Assembly (NCBI RefSeq): GCF_014775655.1
Contig: NZ_CP061274.1
Coordinates: forward strand, 1,674,001 to 1,738,000
Origin: Clavibacter zhangzhiyongii
GTDB taxonomy: Bacteria; Actinomycetota; Actinomycetes; Actinomycetales; Microbacteriaceae
Length of the DNA: 64,000 bases
Direction of reading: 5' to 3'
Shown here: piece by piece, positions 1 to 9,348 of the stretch
How positions within the stretch are numbered: position 1 is the first letter of the stretch
How the letters are laid out: every line of letters starts with the position of its first letter
The notes under the pieces: generated by a model
The model's database searches: none
What the model saw: only the letters and a program-made list of their open reading frames with translations
Told to the model about the DNA's origin: nothing
Position numbers and translations under genes: made by a program

Positions 1-2
1 CG

Positions 3-689
3 GCTCGTCGGCACCGTGCGGTGCGAGAGGACGGCCGAGGCTCGACGGCCGCGCGCATCCGGGGTGCGAGGAGCGCCGTGCGGCGGGAGCTCGCCGTCGT
101 CCGTCCCCGGGTCTGGGCCCTCGGGCTGGTGGCGCTCGTCGCGGTGAGCGCCGGCGCCGTGGCCCTGCCGATGCTCGCCGGTGCCGCACGTGGGGAGTCG
201 GTGGACGCCACTGCTCCGGGCTCCGCGGGGGAGGGGACCGACGCGGACGCCTCGGCAGCCGAACCGCCCTCCTCGTCGGAGCACGAGCACGACCACGACC
301 TCGTCGCCGATGCCGCCATGGCCGGATCGGAGGATCCCGACGTCGCGGCTCCGGCACTCCTCCGGCTCCGGGCCGACTGCCTGCGCCGGCGCGACGCCCG
401 CTGCCTCGACGGGGTCGACCAGGCGGGATCCGCCGCCGACGACGCCGACCGCTCTCGCGTCTCCGGCCCCACAGGTGGGTGGCTCGACGACGGGGAGGCG
501 CACCTCGCGGACGCGATCGGACCCGCGCGCCTGCTCGGCGACAGCGCGCTCCTCGAGCTGAGCCCGATCGACGACGGCACAGCCGTCGGGGTCGCAGGGC
601 CGTCGTCACCCGGACGCCGAACGGCCTCCCTCCTGATGGTCAGGGGGGAGGCCGGGTGGCGGATCAGGGACCTGATGGACGACCGGTGA
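3..689 (+). CDS. C-terminal part of a membrane-anchored protein (5' end outside window)
   Basis: The frame is open to the left edge, so the true start probably lies upstream; the first start inside the window is a GTG at 21. After about 30 basic residues there is one hydrophobic segment (roughly WALGLVALVAVSAGAVALP). It is followed by an acidic, Ser/Ala-rich stretch with a His/Asp/Glu run (EHEHDHD) and a ~120-residue domain containing two Cys. This is the layout of a protein with a cytoplasmic N-terminus and an extracytoplasmic C-terminus. Membrane Ser/Thr kinases and pseudokinases of actinobacteria end this way, but no kinase motif is visible here, so function is not assigned. It converges on sucB with only 26 bases between stops. 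Confidence 0.55.
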   Translation, partial: ARRHRAVREDGRGSTAARIRGARSAVRRELAVVRPRVWALGLVALVAVSAGAVALPMLAGAARGESVDATAPGSAGEGTDADASAAEPPSSSEHEHDHDLVADAAMAGSEDPDVAAPALLRLRADCLRRRDARCLDGVDQAGSAADDADRSRVSGPTGGWLDDGEAHLADAIGPARLLGDSALLELSPIDDGTAVGVAGPSSPGRRTASLLMVRGEAGWRIRDLMDDR

Positions 690-715
690 CGGTCGTCGCC
701 AGGAGCCCGGTCGGG

Positions 716-2164
716 CTAGATGCCCAGGTCGGCGTCGAAGGCGCCGGCCTCGAGGCGGTTCTTCACGGCCACGAGGAAGCGCGACGCGTCCGCGCCGTCG
801 ACGATCCGGTGGTCGTAGGAGAGCGCGAGGTACACCGTCGACCGGATGGCGATCGTGTCCTGGCCGTCCGCCGTGATGACCACGGGGCGCTTGGTGACGA
901 TGCCGGTTCCGAGGATGGCCGACTGGGGCAGGAACACCACGGGGGTGTCGAACAGCGCGCCGCGCGAGCCCGTGTTGGTCAGCGTGAACGTGCCACCGGC
1001 CAGCTCGTCGGGCGACAGCTTGTTGTCGCGCGTGCGGGCGGCGAGGTCCGCGATCTCCGTCGCGAACTGCGCCAGGTTCTTGCCCTCGGCGTTCTTCACC
1101 ACGGGGGTGAGCAGACCGCGCTCGGTGTCGACGGCGATGCTGATGTTCTCGTGGTCCGGGTAGACGATGCTGTCCCCGTCGACCGTCGCGTTGACGACCG
1201 GGTAGGCCTTCAGGGCCTCGGCCGCCGCCAGGGCGAAGAAGGGGAGGAACGAGAGCTTGACGCCGGTCTTCTCGACGAAGTCCGCCTTCACGCGGTCGCG
1301 GAAGCGCGCCACCTTGGTGACGTCGACCTCGACGACGGACGTGAGCTGCGCGGTGGACTGCATGGACACGACGGCCCGGTCCGCGATCAGCTTGCGCATC
1401 CGCGACATCTTCGCCGTGGTGCCGCGCAGCGGCGACGTCTCCAGCGGGGCGGTCGCGGGAGCGACCGGAGCCGACGCGGGCGCGGCGCTGGCGGCCGACG
1501 CGGCAGCCTCCGCCGCGGCGAGCACGTCCTCCTTGCGGATGCGACCGCCGACACCCGTGCCGGTGACCGAGGCGATGTCGACGCCGCGCTCGTTGGCGAG
1601 CTTGCGCACGAGCGGGGTGACGTACCCCGCGTTGCCGGAGGCTGCGGGAGCCGGAGCGGCAGCAGGCGCTGCAGGAGCCGGCGCGGGGGCGGCCGCGACG
1701 GGAGCCGGCGCGGGGGCCGCGGGCGCGGGAGCGGGGGTCCCGGCCGGCGCGGGCGCCTCCTGCTGGACGGCGGGAGCCGGCTCCGGCTCGACGGGAGCGG
1801 GGGCCTCGGAGTCGTCGTCGGCCTCGGTCGACGGCGTGACGGTGTCCTCCACGGCCTCCTCGACCGGAGCGTCCTGCTTCGTCTCCTCGGCGGCGGGCTC
1901 CTCGGCGGGCGCGTCGCCGCCGCCGGAGCCGTCGCCGATCCTCACGAGGACGGCGCCGACCTCGACGGTCTCGTCCTCCTGGACCAGGATCTCCTCGATC
2001 ACACCGGCGACCGGGGAGGGGATCTCGGTGTCGACCTTGTCGGTCGACACCTCGAGCAGGGGCTCGTCGACCTCGACGTGGTCGCCGACGTTCTTGAGCC
2101 AGCGGGTCACCGTGCCCTCGGTGACGCTCTCGCCGAGTGCGGGGAGGTTGACGGATTCGCTCAT
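716..2164 (-). CDS. sucB: 2-oxo acid dehydrogenase E2 (dihydrolipoamide succinyl/acyltransferase)
   Basis: E2 subunit that transfers the acyl group from a lipoyl arm to CoA in a cytosolic 2-oxoglutarate/pyruvate dehydrogenase complex. Domain order: one lipoyl domain (residues 1-80) with the lipoylated Lys at 43 in STDKVDT; an Ala/Pro/Glu-rich linker (about 85-175); a peripheral subunit-binding domain (about 181-217, ending [11 protein letters not shown]); and a catalytic domain ending with HRIVDG (His452, Asp456), the acyltransferase signature. At 482 aa with a single lipoyl domain it is short for actinobacterial E2s, several of which carry two or three. It lies 60 bp downstream of lpd on the same strand, so E3 and E2 are probably co-transcribed. 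Substrate choice between succinyl and acetyl is not settled by sequence. Confidence 0.93.
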   Translation of the reverse strand: MSESVNLPALGESVTEGTVTRWLKNVGDHVEVDEPLLEVSTDKVDTEIPSPVAGVIEEILVQEDETVEVGAVLVRIGDGSGGGDAPAEEPAAEETKQDAPVEEAVEDTVTPSTEADDDSEAPAPVEPEPAPAVQQEAPAPAGTPAPAPAAPAPAPVAAAPAPAPAAPAAAPAPAASGNAGYVTPLVRKLANERGVDIASVTGTGVGGRIRKEDVLAAAEAAASAASAAPASAPVAPATAPLETSPLRGTTAKMSRMRKLIADRAVVSMQSTAQLTSVVEVDVTKVARFRDRVKADFVEKTGVKLSFLPFFALAAAEALKAYPVVNATVDGDSIVYPDHENISIAVDTERGLLTPVVKNAEGKNLAQFATEIADLAARTRDNKLSPDELAGGTFTLTNTGSRGALFDTPVVFLPQSAILGTGIVTKRPVVITADGQDTIAIRSTVYLALSYDHRIVDGADASRFLVAVKNRLEAGAFDADLGI

Positions 2165-2224
2165 GGGGTTGTCTCCTTCAGGCCCGACTCCGGACCCAGC
2201 TTGTGTGTCGGTGTTGGCAGGGTG

Positions 2225-3598
2225 CTACAGGGCGTGCAGAGGAGTCCCGGCGAGGGCCAGGTGGGCCTCCCCGAGCGCCTCGTTCTGAGTGGGGTGGGCA
2301 TGCACCAGGTTGGCGACGTCCTCGGGGTAGGCCTCCCAGTTCACGATGAGCTGGCCCTCGCCGATGAGCTCGCCGACGCGCGCGCCGATCATGTGGATGC
2401 CGACGACCGGTCCGTCCTGCACGCGCACGACCTTGACGGATCCCGCGGTGCCGATGATCGAGCTCTTGCCGTTGCCACCGAGGTTGTACTCGTAGCTGGA
2501 GACCTTGTCGGCGCCGAACTTCTCGACGGCCTTCGCCTCGCTGTAGCCGACGCTCGCGACCTCGGGGTCGGAGTAGGTGACCTTGGGGATGTTGATGTCC
2601 TCGACGACGACGGGCTTGTTGCCCGCGATCTCCTCGGCGACGAAGATGCCCTGCTGGAAGCCGCGGTGCGCGAGCTGCAGGCCGGGGACGATGTCGCCGA
2701 CGGCGTAGACGCCGGGGACGCTGGTCTGGAGTCGCTCGTCCGTCAGCACGAAGCCGCGATCGGTCTTCACGCCGGCCTCCTCGAAGCCGAGGCCCTGCGT
2801 CGCCGGCCCGCGGCCGACGGCGACGAGCAGGATGTCCGCGTCGAACGCGGTGCCGTCCTCGAGGGTGACCTGCACGCCCTGGTCGTCCTGCGTGACCGAC
2901 TTGAACCGCACGCCGAGCGAGAACGCGATGCCGCGCTTGCGGAAGGCGCGCTCGAACTGCTTGCTGATCGACTCCTCCTCGTTCGGGACGAGGTGGGGGA
3001 GGGCCTCGATGATCTGCACGTCGACGCCGAAGGAGCGCCAGACGGAGGCGAACTCCACGCCGATGACGCCGCCGCCGAGGATCGCGACCTTCTTGGGGAT
3101 GTAGTCGAGCTCGAGGGCCTGCTCGCTCGTGATGACGCGGCCGCCGATCTCGAGGCCGGGGAGGGTGCGGGAGTAGGAGCCCGTCGCCAGGACGACGCTC
3201 GTGCCGGTGATGGTCCGGTCGCCGACCTGCACGGTGGTCCCGGAGGTCAGGCGGCCCTCGCCCTCGATGACGGTGATGCCGCGTGCCTTGATGAGGCCCT
3301 GGAGCCCCTTGTACTTGCTGGCGACGATGGCCTCGCGGTACGCCGTGACGCGCGCGATGTCGACCCCGTCGAACGTGACGTTGACGCCGTACTTCTCCGA
3401 CTCCCGCGAGACGTCGGCCACCTCGGCCGAGTGCAGGAGGGCCTTGGTGGGGATGCAGCCGCGGTGGAGGCACGTGCCGCCCAGCTTGCCCTTCTCCACG
3501 AGGCCCACGGTCTTGCCCAGCTGCACCGCGCGGAGCGCTGCCGCGTAGCCGCCGCTCCCGCCGCCGAGCACCACCACGTCAAAGTTCTGTTCCGACAC
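2225..3598 (-). CDS. lpdA: Dihydrolipoyl dehydrogenase (E3)
   Basis: FAD flavoenzyme that reoxidises the dihydrolipoyl groups of E2 with NAD+. It has an FAD-binding GxGxxG motif (GGGSGG, 12-17), a redox disulfide Cys43/Cys48 in GGTCLHRGC, a second NAD-binding glycine motif (ILGGGVIGVEFAS) and the interface-domain His435-Glu440 in HPTQNE, which serves the partner subunit. Length (457 aa) is normal. It is upstream of sucB in the same orientation. The ATG start (MSEQNFD) is close to the end of pepA, 90 bp away, so a promoter in that gap or read-through from pepA is possible. Confidence 0.96.
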   Translation of the reverse strand: MSEQNFDVVVLGGGSGGYAAALRAVQLGKTVGLVEKGKLGGTCLHRGCIPTKALLHSAEVADVSRESEKYGVNVTFDGVDIARVTAYREAIVASKYKGLQGLIKARGITVIEGEGRLTSGTTVQVGDRTITGTSVVLATGSYSRTLPGLEIGGRVITSEQALELDYIPKKVAILGGGVIGVEFASVWRSFGVDVQIIEALPHLVPNEEESISKQFERAFRKRGIAFSLGVRFKSVTQDDQGVQVTLEDGTAFDADILLVAVGRGPATQGLGFEEAGVKTDRGFVLTDERLQTSVPGVYAVGDIVPGLQLAHRGFQQGIFVAEEIAGNKPVVVEDINIPKVTYSDPEVASVGYSEAKAVEKFGADKVSSYEYNLGGNGKSSIIGTAGSVKVVRVQDGPVVGIHMIGARVGELIGEGQLIVNWEAYPEDVANLVHAHPTQNEALGEAHLALAGTPLHAL

Positions 3599-3688
3599 CC
3601 AGGATCTCCCTCGTATGCATCAGGTCGTCTCATGCGACCGCCCGACCGGGCAGGCGCGGGACCCCCTCAGGAGGCCTCTCCGAGCCTA

Positions 3689-5197
3689 CTACGCGCGCGA
3701 AAAACCGGCGGCCAGGGCCAGGAGCGTCCGGACCGCCACGCCGGTCGGTCCCTTGCCCGTGAAGCCGTGCCCGCCGCCCTTGTTGTGCGACGGCCCGGCG
3801 ATGTCGATGTGGGCCCAGGGGATCCGCGGCGCGTCCTCGGCGTCGCTCGCCCGGCCGACGAACTCCTTGAGGAAGACGCCCGCGACGAGCATGCCGCCGG
3901 CGGGGTTGCCCGGCTTGACGTTCGCGATGTCCGCGATGTCCGAGTTGAGGAGCGCGCGCATCTCCTCGGGGAGGGGCATGCCCCACATGCTCTCGCCCTG
4001 CTCCCGCGCGGTCTCGAGGAGACGCGCGACGAGCGCGTCCTCGCCCATGACGGCCGAGTACCGCTCGCCGAGCGCCACCACCTGCGCGCCGGTGAGCGTC
4101 GCGATGTCGATGATCGCGTCGGGGTGCTCCTCGCTCGCGGCGACGATGCCGTCCGCCATGACCAGACGGCCCTCGGCGTCGGTGTTGAGGACCTCGACCG
4201 TGGTGCCGCCGCGCATGCGGAGCACGTCGTCGGGGCGGATGGCGGACCCGGAGGGCATGTTCTCCGCGATGCAGAGCCAGGCCGTCAGGCGCACGGGCAG
4301 CTCGAGGCGGGCGGCCGCCACCACGACCTCGAGGATCGTCGCGGCGCCGGTCATGTCGTACTTCATGCCGATCATGGGCACGGCGGGCTTCAGCGAGATG
4401 CCGCCGGTGTCGTAGGTGATCCCCTTGCCCACGAGGGCGAGGTGGCGCGTCGCCCCGGCGGGGGAGTAGTCGACCCGCACGAGGCGGGGCGGGCGGGTCG
4501 AGCCCTGGCCGACGCCGAGGATCCCGCCGAAGCCGTCGGCCGCGAGCGCGTCCTCGTCCCAGACGCGGACGTCGACGGGCAGGCCGGCGGTGCGCTCGTG
4601 GACGGCGTCCACGAACGTCGCGGGGTAGAGGTCGAGCGGCGGCGTGTTCACGAGGTCCTTGGTCCCGGCGACGGCGCCGGCGACGGCGGTCGCGCGGACG
4701 ACGGCCTCGTCCGCGTCCTCGGCGGTCCACGAGCTGCCGCGCGCGAGGACGGTGACGGCGGACGCCCGCGGCTTCTGCCCCGCACGGGAGTCATGGCGGT
4801 ACGCGTCGAACGCGTAGACGCCGAGGGCGGCGCCCTCGAGCACCGCGGTGAGCTCGTCGAGGGAGGTGACCGGCACGGCCACCGCGACGCGGTCCACGCC
4901 GCGCAGCTGCCGGGTCGCGCTGCCGACGGCGTAGCGGAGGGCCACGGCGTCGAGAGGGGCGGAGCCGAGGCCGACGAGGGCGATGACGGGCGCGGCGGTG
5001 CCGACGCCGGCGATGCGGACGACCTCGTCGCGTCCTCCCGTGACGCCGAGGCCGACGAGACCGGCCGCGTCGAGCTCGAGGCCCTCGGGGGCGTGCACGC
5101 GGATCCCCTCCTTCTCGCTGGAGACGGCGACGACGAGGACGTCGGCCTCCGCGTCGATGGCGCGGTCGGAGGACACGGAGAGGAGGGGAGCGGTCAT
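3689..5197 (-). CDS. pepA: Leucyl aminopeptidase (M17 family)
   Basis: Cytosolic two-metal exopeptidase that removes N-terminal residues from peptides. The M17 catalytic domain shows the metal-binding Lys in LVGKGITYDTGG and the signature NTDAEGRLVMAD, which carries the Asp/Glu ligands and the catalytic Arg. The ATG (MTAPLLSV) gives 502 aa, the usual size. The frame runs open far upstream, but that stretch is antisense to the PAC2 gene and is not coding. A TAGGCT hexamer lies 8 bases upstream of the ATG, so a very short leader is possible. Two consecutive TAG stops end the gene. Confidence 0.95.
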   Translation of the reverse strand: MTAPLLSVSSDRAIDAEADVLVVAVSSEKEGIRVHAPEGLELDAAGLVGLGVTGGRDEVVRIAGVGTAAPVIALVGLGSAPLDAVALRYAVGSATRQLRGVDRVAVAVPVTSLDELTAVLEGAALGVYAFDAYRHDSRAGQKPRASAVTVLARGSSWTAEDADEAVVRATAVAGAVAGTKDLVNTPPLDLYPATFVDAVHERTAGLPVDVRVWDEDALAADGFGGILGVGQGSTRPPRLVRVDYSPAGATRHLALVGKGITYDTGGISLKPAVPMIGMKYDMTGAATILEVVVAAARLELPVRLTAWLCIAENMPSGSAIRPDDVLRMRGGTTVEVLNTDAEGRLVMADGIVAASEEHPDAIIDIATLTGAQVVALGERYSAVMGEDALVARLLETAREQGESMWGMPLPEEMRALLNSDIADIANVKPGNPAGGMLVAGVFLKEFVGRASDAEDAPRIPWAHIDIAGPSHNKGGGHGFTGKGPTGVAVRTLLALAAGFSRA

Positions 5198-5323
5198 GGG
5201 GCACGAGCCTACCGACGCGCGACGATCCGCCGCCGGAGCCCGCGCCCGACGCCTCGCCGGCCGTGTTCGCTCTCGGCGGCACGAGCGGGCCCTCCGCCGG
5301 GAGGTCGCGTCGGGGGCGCGGCC

Positions 5324-5329
5324 TAGAGT
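5324..5329 (+). promoter_or_regulatory. Predicted -10 element (TAGAGT) for a leaderless PAC2 mRNA
   Basis: TAGAGT is followed by exactly six bases and the ATG of the PAC2 gene, with no Shine-Dalgarno sequence in between. Transcription starting about 6-7 bases after the -10 would begin at the start codon. Confidence 0.5.
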
Positions 5330-5335
5330 GGATCC

Positions 5336-6256
5336 ATGGCTGACGCGGACGGACTGTACGAGATCGATTCCGACATCGGCGAGGTCCCGACCGGCCTGCC
5401 CCTCGTCGCCGGCCTCACCGGGTTCTCCGACGCCGGATCCGGGGTGTCGCAGGTGAGCGAGTACCTGCTGAGCACCCTGAGCCACCGCGACGTCCTGCGC
5501 TTCGACACCGACACCCTGCTCGACTACCGGGCACGGCGTCCCACCATCTACTTCGACCAGGACCACCTGGCCGACTACCGTCCCGCCCGGCTCGCGCTGT
5601 ACCTGGCGCACGACGAGATCGGCCAGCCGTTCCTCCTGCTCACGGGATTCGAGCCAGACTTCCGGTGGGAGGCGTTCACGGCCGCCGTGCTCGGCATCGT
5701 CGACCGCTACCGGGTCTCGACCACCACGTGGGTGCACGCCATCCCCATGCCCGTCCCGCACACGCGCGACATCAACGTCACGGTGAGCGGCAACCGCACC
5801 GAGCTCATCGACGCCCTGAGCGTGTGGAAGCCGCACACGCAGGTGCCCGCCAACGCCCTGCACCTGGTGGAGCACCGCCTGCACGACGTCGGGCACCCGG
5901 TGGCCGGCTTCGTGCTGCTCGTCCCGCACTACCTCGCCGACACCGAGTTCCCCCTCGCCGCGGTCGCGGCGCTCGAGAGCATCAGCGCGGCCACGGGGCT
6001 CATCTTCCCGACGGACCGCCTCCGCGAGGAGGGCCGCGACTTCGTCGGGCGCATCGACGAGCAGGTCGCGGGCAACCAGGAGCTCGCGCGCCTGGTCACC
6101 ACGCTGGAGGAGCGGTACGACAGCTACATGGAGGACACGCCCCTCAAGTCCCCGCTGACCGACGAGGACGGCGCCCTGCCGAGCGCGGACGAGATCGCCG
6201 CGGAGCTCGAGAAGTTCCTCGCCCGGCGCCGCCCGGGCGACGGCGACCTGGCCTGA
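5336..6256 (+). CDS. PAC2 (proteasome assembly chaperone 2) family protein
   Basis: This 306-aa soluble protein has the PAC2-family features: an opening LPLVAGLTGFSDAG segment, a central stretch ending in TWVHAIPMPVPHTR, and a long helical C-terminus with many Glu/Arg. Actinobacterial PAC2 proteins are named for similarity to eukaryotic proteasome assembly factors, but their bacterial role is not established, and no proteasome genes are in the window. It is divergent from pepA, with 138 bp between. The ATG is preceded by a -10-like TAGAGT at six bases, suggesting a leaderless transcript. Confidence 0.85.
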   Translation: MADADGLYEIDSDIGEVPTGLPLVAGLTGFSDAGSGVSQVSEYLLSTLSHRDVLRFDTDTLLDYRARRPTIYFDQDHLADYRPARLALYLAHDEIGQPFLLLTGFEPDFRWEAFTAAVLGIVDRYRVSTTTWVHAIPMPVPHTRDINVTVSGNRTELIDALSVWKPHTQVPANALHLVEHRLHDVGHPVAGFVLLVPHYLADTEFPLAAVAALESISAATGLIFPTDRLREEGRDFVGRIDEQVAGNQELARLVTTLEERYDSYMEDTPLKSPLTDEDGALPSADEIAAELEKFLARRRPGDGDLA

Positions 6257-6329
6257 CGCGCCCGCGTCCCGTCCCCGCCGACGCCGCGCGACGCCGGCCG
6301 GGTCCGCGACCGCCGGTATCCTCGTGCCG

Positions 6330-7652
6330 ATGAGCACCCGCCGCGCCCGCATCGTCCTCGGCGTCGCGATGGCGGCGTACCTCTCCTCCGTCCTCCAGCG
6401 CGGATCGCTCGGCGTGGCCTCGGTCGAGGCGGGGGAACGGTTCCACGCCTCGGCGTCCCTCCTGTCCACGCTCGCGGTCACCCAGCTCGTGGTCTACGCC
6501 GCGCTGCAGATCCCGGTGGGCGTGCTCATCGACCGGGTGGGTCCGCGGGCGCTGCTCGCGAGCGGCGCCCTGCTCATGGTGGCGGGGCAGGTCACGCTCG
6601 CGCTCTCGACGTCCCTCGAGGTGGCGGTGGTCGGGCGGATGCTCGTCGGCGCCGGCGACGCCATGACCTTCGTGTCCGGCCTGCGCCTCATCAACACGTG
6701 GTTCTCCGGTCCCCGGGTGCCGGTGCTCTCGCAGTGGTTCGCGAACGTGGGTCAGCTCGGCCAGGTGCTGTCGGCCGTCCCCCTCTCGCTCGTGCTGCAC
6801 ACGGCGGGGTGGACGCCCGCGTTCCTCGGCTCCGCGTCGGTGGCGGTCGTGGCGCTCGTCGCGGTGGTCGTCGCCGTGCGGGACCGTCCGACCGGCGACG
6901 CGCCGCCGCCCCGGGTCCCGTGGGGCGAGTCGATGCGAGAGCTGGCCCGGAGCCTGCGCCGACCCGGGACGCAGCTGGGCTTCTGGTCGCACTTCGTGAC
7001 GCAGTCGTCCGGGGTGGTGTTCAGCCTCCTGTGGGGGTTCCCGTTCCTGGTCGGCGGCCTCGGGTACAGCCCGGCGCTCGCCTCCGGCCTCCTCATCGCG
7101 ATAGTCGCGTCCGGCATGGTCGTGGGCCCCGCCATCGGGATCCTCACGGGCCGCTTCCCCTTCCGCCGCTCCAACCTGGTGCTCGGCATCGTGGTGATGA
7201 TGGGGGCCGCCTGGGGCATCCTCCTGCTCTGGCCGGGCACGCCCCCGCTCGCCGTCGTGGTGGTCGTGGTGGTGGCGATCGGGATCGGCGGGCCCGGTTC
7301 GCAGGTGGGCCTCGACTTCGCGCGCACCTTCAACCCGCCGCGGAGCCTGGGCGCGGCGTCCGGCATCGTGAACGTGGCCGGCTTCGCGGCGAGCTTCACG
7401 ATGATGCTGCTCATCGGGATCGCGCTCGACGTGCAGGACGGCATCCGCGTGGCCCAGGGAGCGGCGAGCGACCTGTACTCCTTCGACTCGTTCCGGATCG
7501 CCTTCGCCGTGCAGTACCTCGTGGTCGGCTTCGGCGCGGTCATGCTCGTCCGCACGAGGCGCCGGACCCGGCGCGTGCTCGCCGACGAGGGAATACGCGT
7601 GGGGCCGCTGTGGGTTGCCTACCTCGACAGGCGACGCCGGCGCCGCGCCTGA
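6330..7652 (+). CDS. Major facilitator superfamily transporter
   Basis: About twelve hydrophobic segments over 440 aa make this an integral membrane permease. The MFS loop 2-3 signature appears as IDRVGPRALLASGALLM, and a long cytoplasmic loop with VRDRPTGDAPPPRVPWGE separates the two halves. NTWFSGPR and the PGSQVGLDFARTFNPP region of the second half resemble nitrate/sugar-phosphate-type MFS members, but the substrate cannot be read from sequence. The ATG at 6330 is preferred over a GTG six bases earlier because TATCCT ends seven bases upstream and would give a leaderless message. No partner gene is adjacent; sigA follows after 230 bp. Confidence 0.88.
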   Translation: MSTRRARIVLGVAMAAYLSSVLQRGSLGVASVEAGERFHASASLLSTLAVTQLVVYAALQIPVGVLIDRVGPRALLASGALLMVAGQVTLALSTSLEVAVVGRMLVGAGDAMTFVSGLRLINTWFSGPRVPVLSQWFANVGQLGQVLSAVPLSLVLHTAGWTPAFLGSASVAVVALVAVVVAVRDRPTGDAPPPRVPWGESMRELARSLRRPGTQLGFWSHFVTQSSGVVFSLLWGFPFLVGGLGYSPALASGLLIAIVASGMVVGPAIGILTGRFPFRRSNLVLGIVVMMGAAWGILLLWPGTPPLAVVVVVVVAIGIGGPGSQVGLDFARTFNPPRSLGAASGIVNVAGFAASFTMMLLIGIALDVQDGIRVAQGAASDLYSFDSFRIAFAVQYLVVGFGAVMLVRTRRRTRRVLADEGIRVGPLWVAYLDRRRRRRA

Positions 7653-7884
7653 CGCCGGCCGCAGTCCCGCACGGATTGGCTCGTCCGCGCGCCCATCCGT
7701 GCAATAATCAGATACGGACCCGTTCATGTCCCGCGTCTCGCGCCGCCCCGGTGGTGCACGAGCAGCGGACTTGACATGGGTCCTAGCAATGTCCGAAAAC
7801 AACCCCGACCCACCTCCGGCAGGTCTCCCCGCAGCAGCACCGCGGAGCGCGCGACCGGTCGTCGTGGGGACGAAAGGTGTTCGC

Positions 7885-9345
7885 ATGGCCACCCCCTCCA
7901 CCCCGTCCGCCACCCTGGACGCGGCCGCCGCGACCGGCACGGCCGACGCCGCCGCGACGGGTGAGGCGAAGGCCCCCGCCAAGCGCGCGCCGGCCCGCAA
8001 GCCGGCCGCCGCCAAGAGCGCAGCCGGCACGGCGACCAAGGCGCCCACGAAGGCCGCGGCCGCGAAGGCCGCCGCTGCCGCCGCCGCCGATGAGGCCGAC
8101 GCACCCGCGGTCGTCAAGGAGCCCACCGCCCGGGCCAAGGCCGCCGCCGCCAAGAAGGCCGCAGCCGCGTCAGGCGACGCCGCTCCCGCGAAGGCACCCC
8201 GCAAGACCGCCGCCAAGAAGACCACCGCCGCCGCGGACGGTCCCGCCGACCCCGCCGAGGAGGAGGCCGAGGAGGTCGTGGTCCCCGTCGCGGAGGACGA
8301 CACCGAGGACGAGGTCGTCGAGGACGGCGCCGCGAAGCCCCCCGTCGTGCTCGAGCCCCTCCCCACCGGCGCCATGGTGCTGTCGAACAAGGAGGAGGAC
8401 GAGGACGTCCCCGTCTACTCGACGACCATCACGGGCGCCACGGCCGACCCCGTCAAGGACTACCTCAAGCAGATCGGCAAGGTCGCGCTGCTCAACGCCG
8501 CAGAGGAGGTCGAGCTCGCCATGCGCATCGAGGCAGGCCTCTTCGCCGAGGACAAGCTGGCGAACACGCCCGGCATCTCGCGCGAGCTCGAGCGCGAGCT
8601 GCGCTGGGTCGCACGCGACGGCCAGCGCGCGAAGAGCCACCTGCTCGGCGCCAACCTCCGCCTCGTGGTCAGCCTCGCCAAGCGATACACGGGTCGCGGG
8701 ATGCAGTTCCTCGACCTGATCCAGGAGGGCAACCTGGGCCTCATCCGCGCGGTCGAGAAGTTCGACTACACGAAGGGCTTCAAGTTCTCCACGTACGCCA
8801 CGTGGTGGATCCGCCAGGCCATCACCCGAGCCATGGCCGACCAGGCGCGCACCATCCGCATCCCGGTGCACATGGTGGAGGTCATCAACAAGCTCGCCCG
8901 CGTCCAGCGGCAGATGCTCCAGGACCTGGGCCGCGAGCCCACGCCCGAGGAGCTGTCGCGCGAGCTCGACATGACGCCCGAGAAGGTCATCGAGGTGCAG
9001 AAGTACGGCCGCGAGCCCATCTCCCTGCACACGCCCCTCGGCGAGGACGGCGACAGCGAGTTCGGCGACCTGATCGAGGACACCGAGGCGGTCGTCCCGG
9101 CCGACGCCGTGGGCTTCACGATGCTGCAGAAGCAGCTCGAGTCGCTCCTCGACTCGCTGTCCGAGCGCGAGGCGGGCGTCATCCGCATGCGCTTCGGTCT
9201 CGGCGACGGCATGCCGAAGACGCTCGACCAGATCGGCGACACGTTCGGCGTCACCCGCGAGCGGATCCGCCAGATCGAGTCGAAGACCATGGCCAAGCTC
9301 CGCCACCCGTCGCGCTCGCAGTCGCTGCGCGACTACCTCGAGTAG
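7885..9345 (+). CDS. sigA: Primary RNA polymerase sigma factor
   Basis: Housekeeping sigma-70. The first ~185 residues are low-complexity Ala/Lys/Pro then acidic, as in other actinobacterial SigA/HrdB. Sigma-70 regions follow: 1.2 from about residue 190 ([15 protein letters not shown]), 2.1-2.4 with [20 protein letters not shown] and [10 protein letters not shown], region 3, and a 4.2 helix-turn-helix ([20 protein letters not shown], from about 445). The ATG at 7885 is chosen because GAAAGG stands 8 bases upstream; the frame is open for a further 53 codons. The stop is three bases before murT, so the two may share a transcript. Confidence 0.96.
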   Translation: MATPSTPSATLDAAAATGTADAAATGEAKAPAKRAPARKPAAAKSAAGTATKAPTKAAAAKAAAAAAADEADAPAVVKEPTARAKAAAAKKAAAASGDAAPAKAPRKTAAKKTTAAADGPADPAEEEAEEVVVPVAEDDTEDEVVEDGAAKPPVVLEPLPTGAMVLSNKEEDEDVPVYSTTITGATADPVKDYLKQIGKVALLNAAEEVELAMRIEAGLFAEDKLANTPGISRELERELRWVARDGQRAKSHLLGANLRLVVSLAKRYTGRGMQFLDLIQEGNLGLIRAVEKFDYTKGFKFSTYATWWIRQAITRAMADQARTIRIPVHMVEVINKLARVQRQMLQDLGREPTPEELSRELDMTPEKVIEVQKYGREPISLHTPLGEDGDSEFGDLIEDTEAVVPADAVGFTMLQKQLESLLDSLSEREAGVIRMRFGLGDGMPKTLDQIGDTFGVTRERIRQIESKTMAKLRHPSRSQSLRDYLE

Positions 9346-9348
9346 GCC

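Noticed and set aside
1620-1900. Repetitive CCGGCGC-type DNA that could look like a repeat array
   Set aside because: It encodes the Ala/Pro linker of the E2 protein; units are not constant and there are no spacers, so it is not a CRISPR array.
479-5326. A 1615-codon open frame on the plus strand across sucB, lpd and pepA
   Set aside because: It is antisense to three well-supported genes and is full of low-complexity Arg/Gly/Asp; it is open only because stops are rare in this GC range.
3689-6481. An N-terminal extension of pepA of over 400 residues
   Set aside because: The extension overlaps the PAC2 gene in antisense; family conservation begins at MTAPLL, at 5197.
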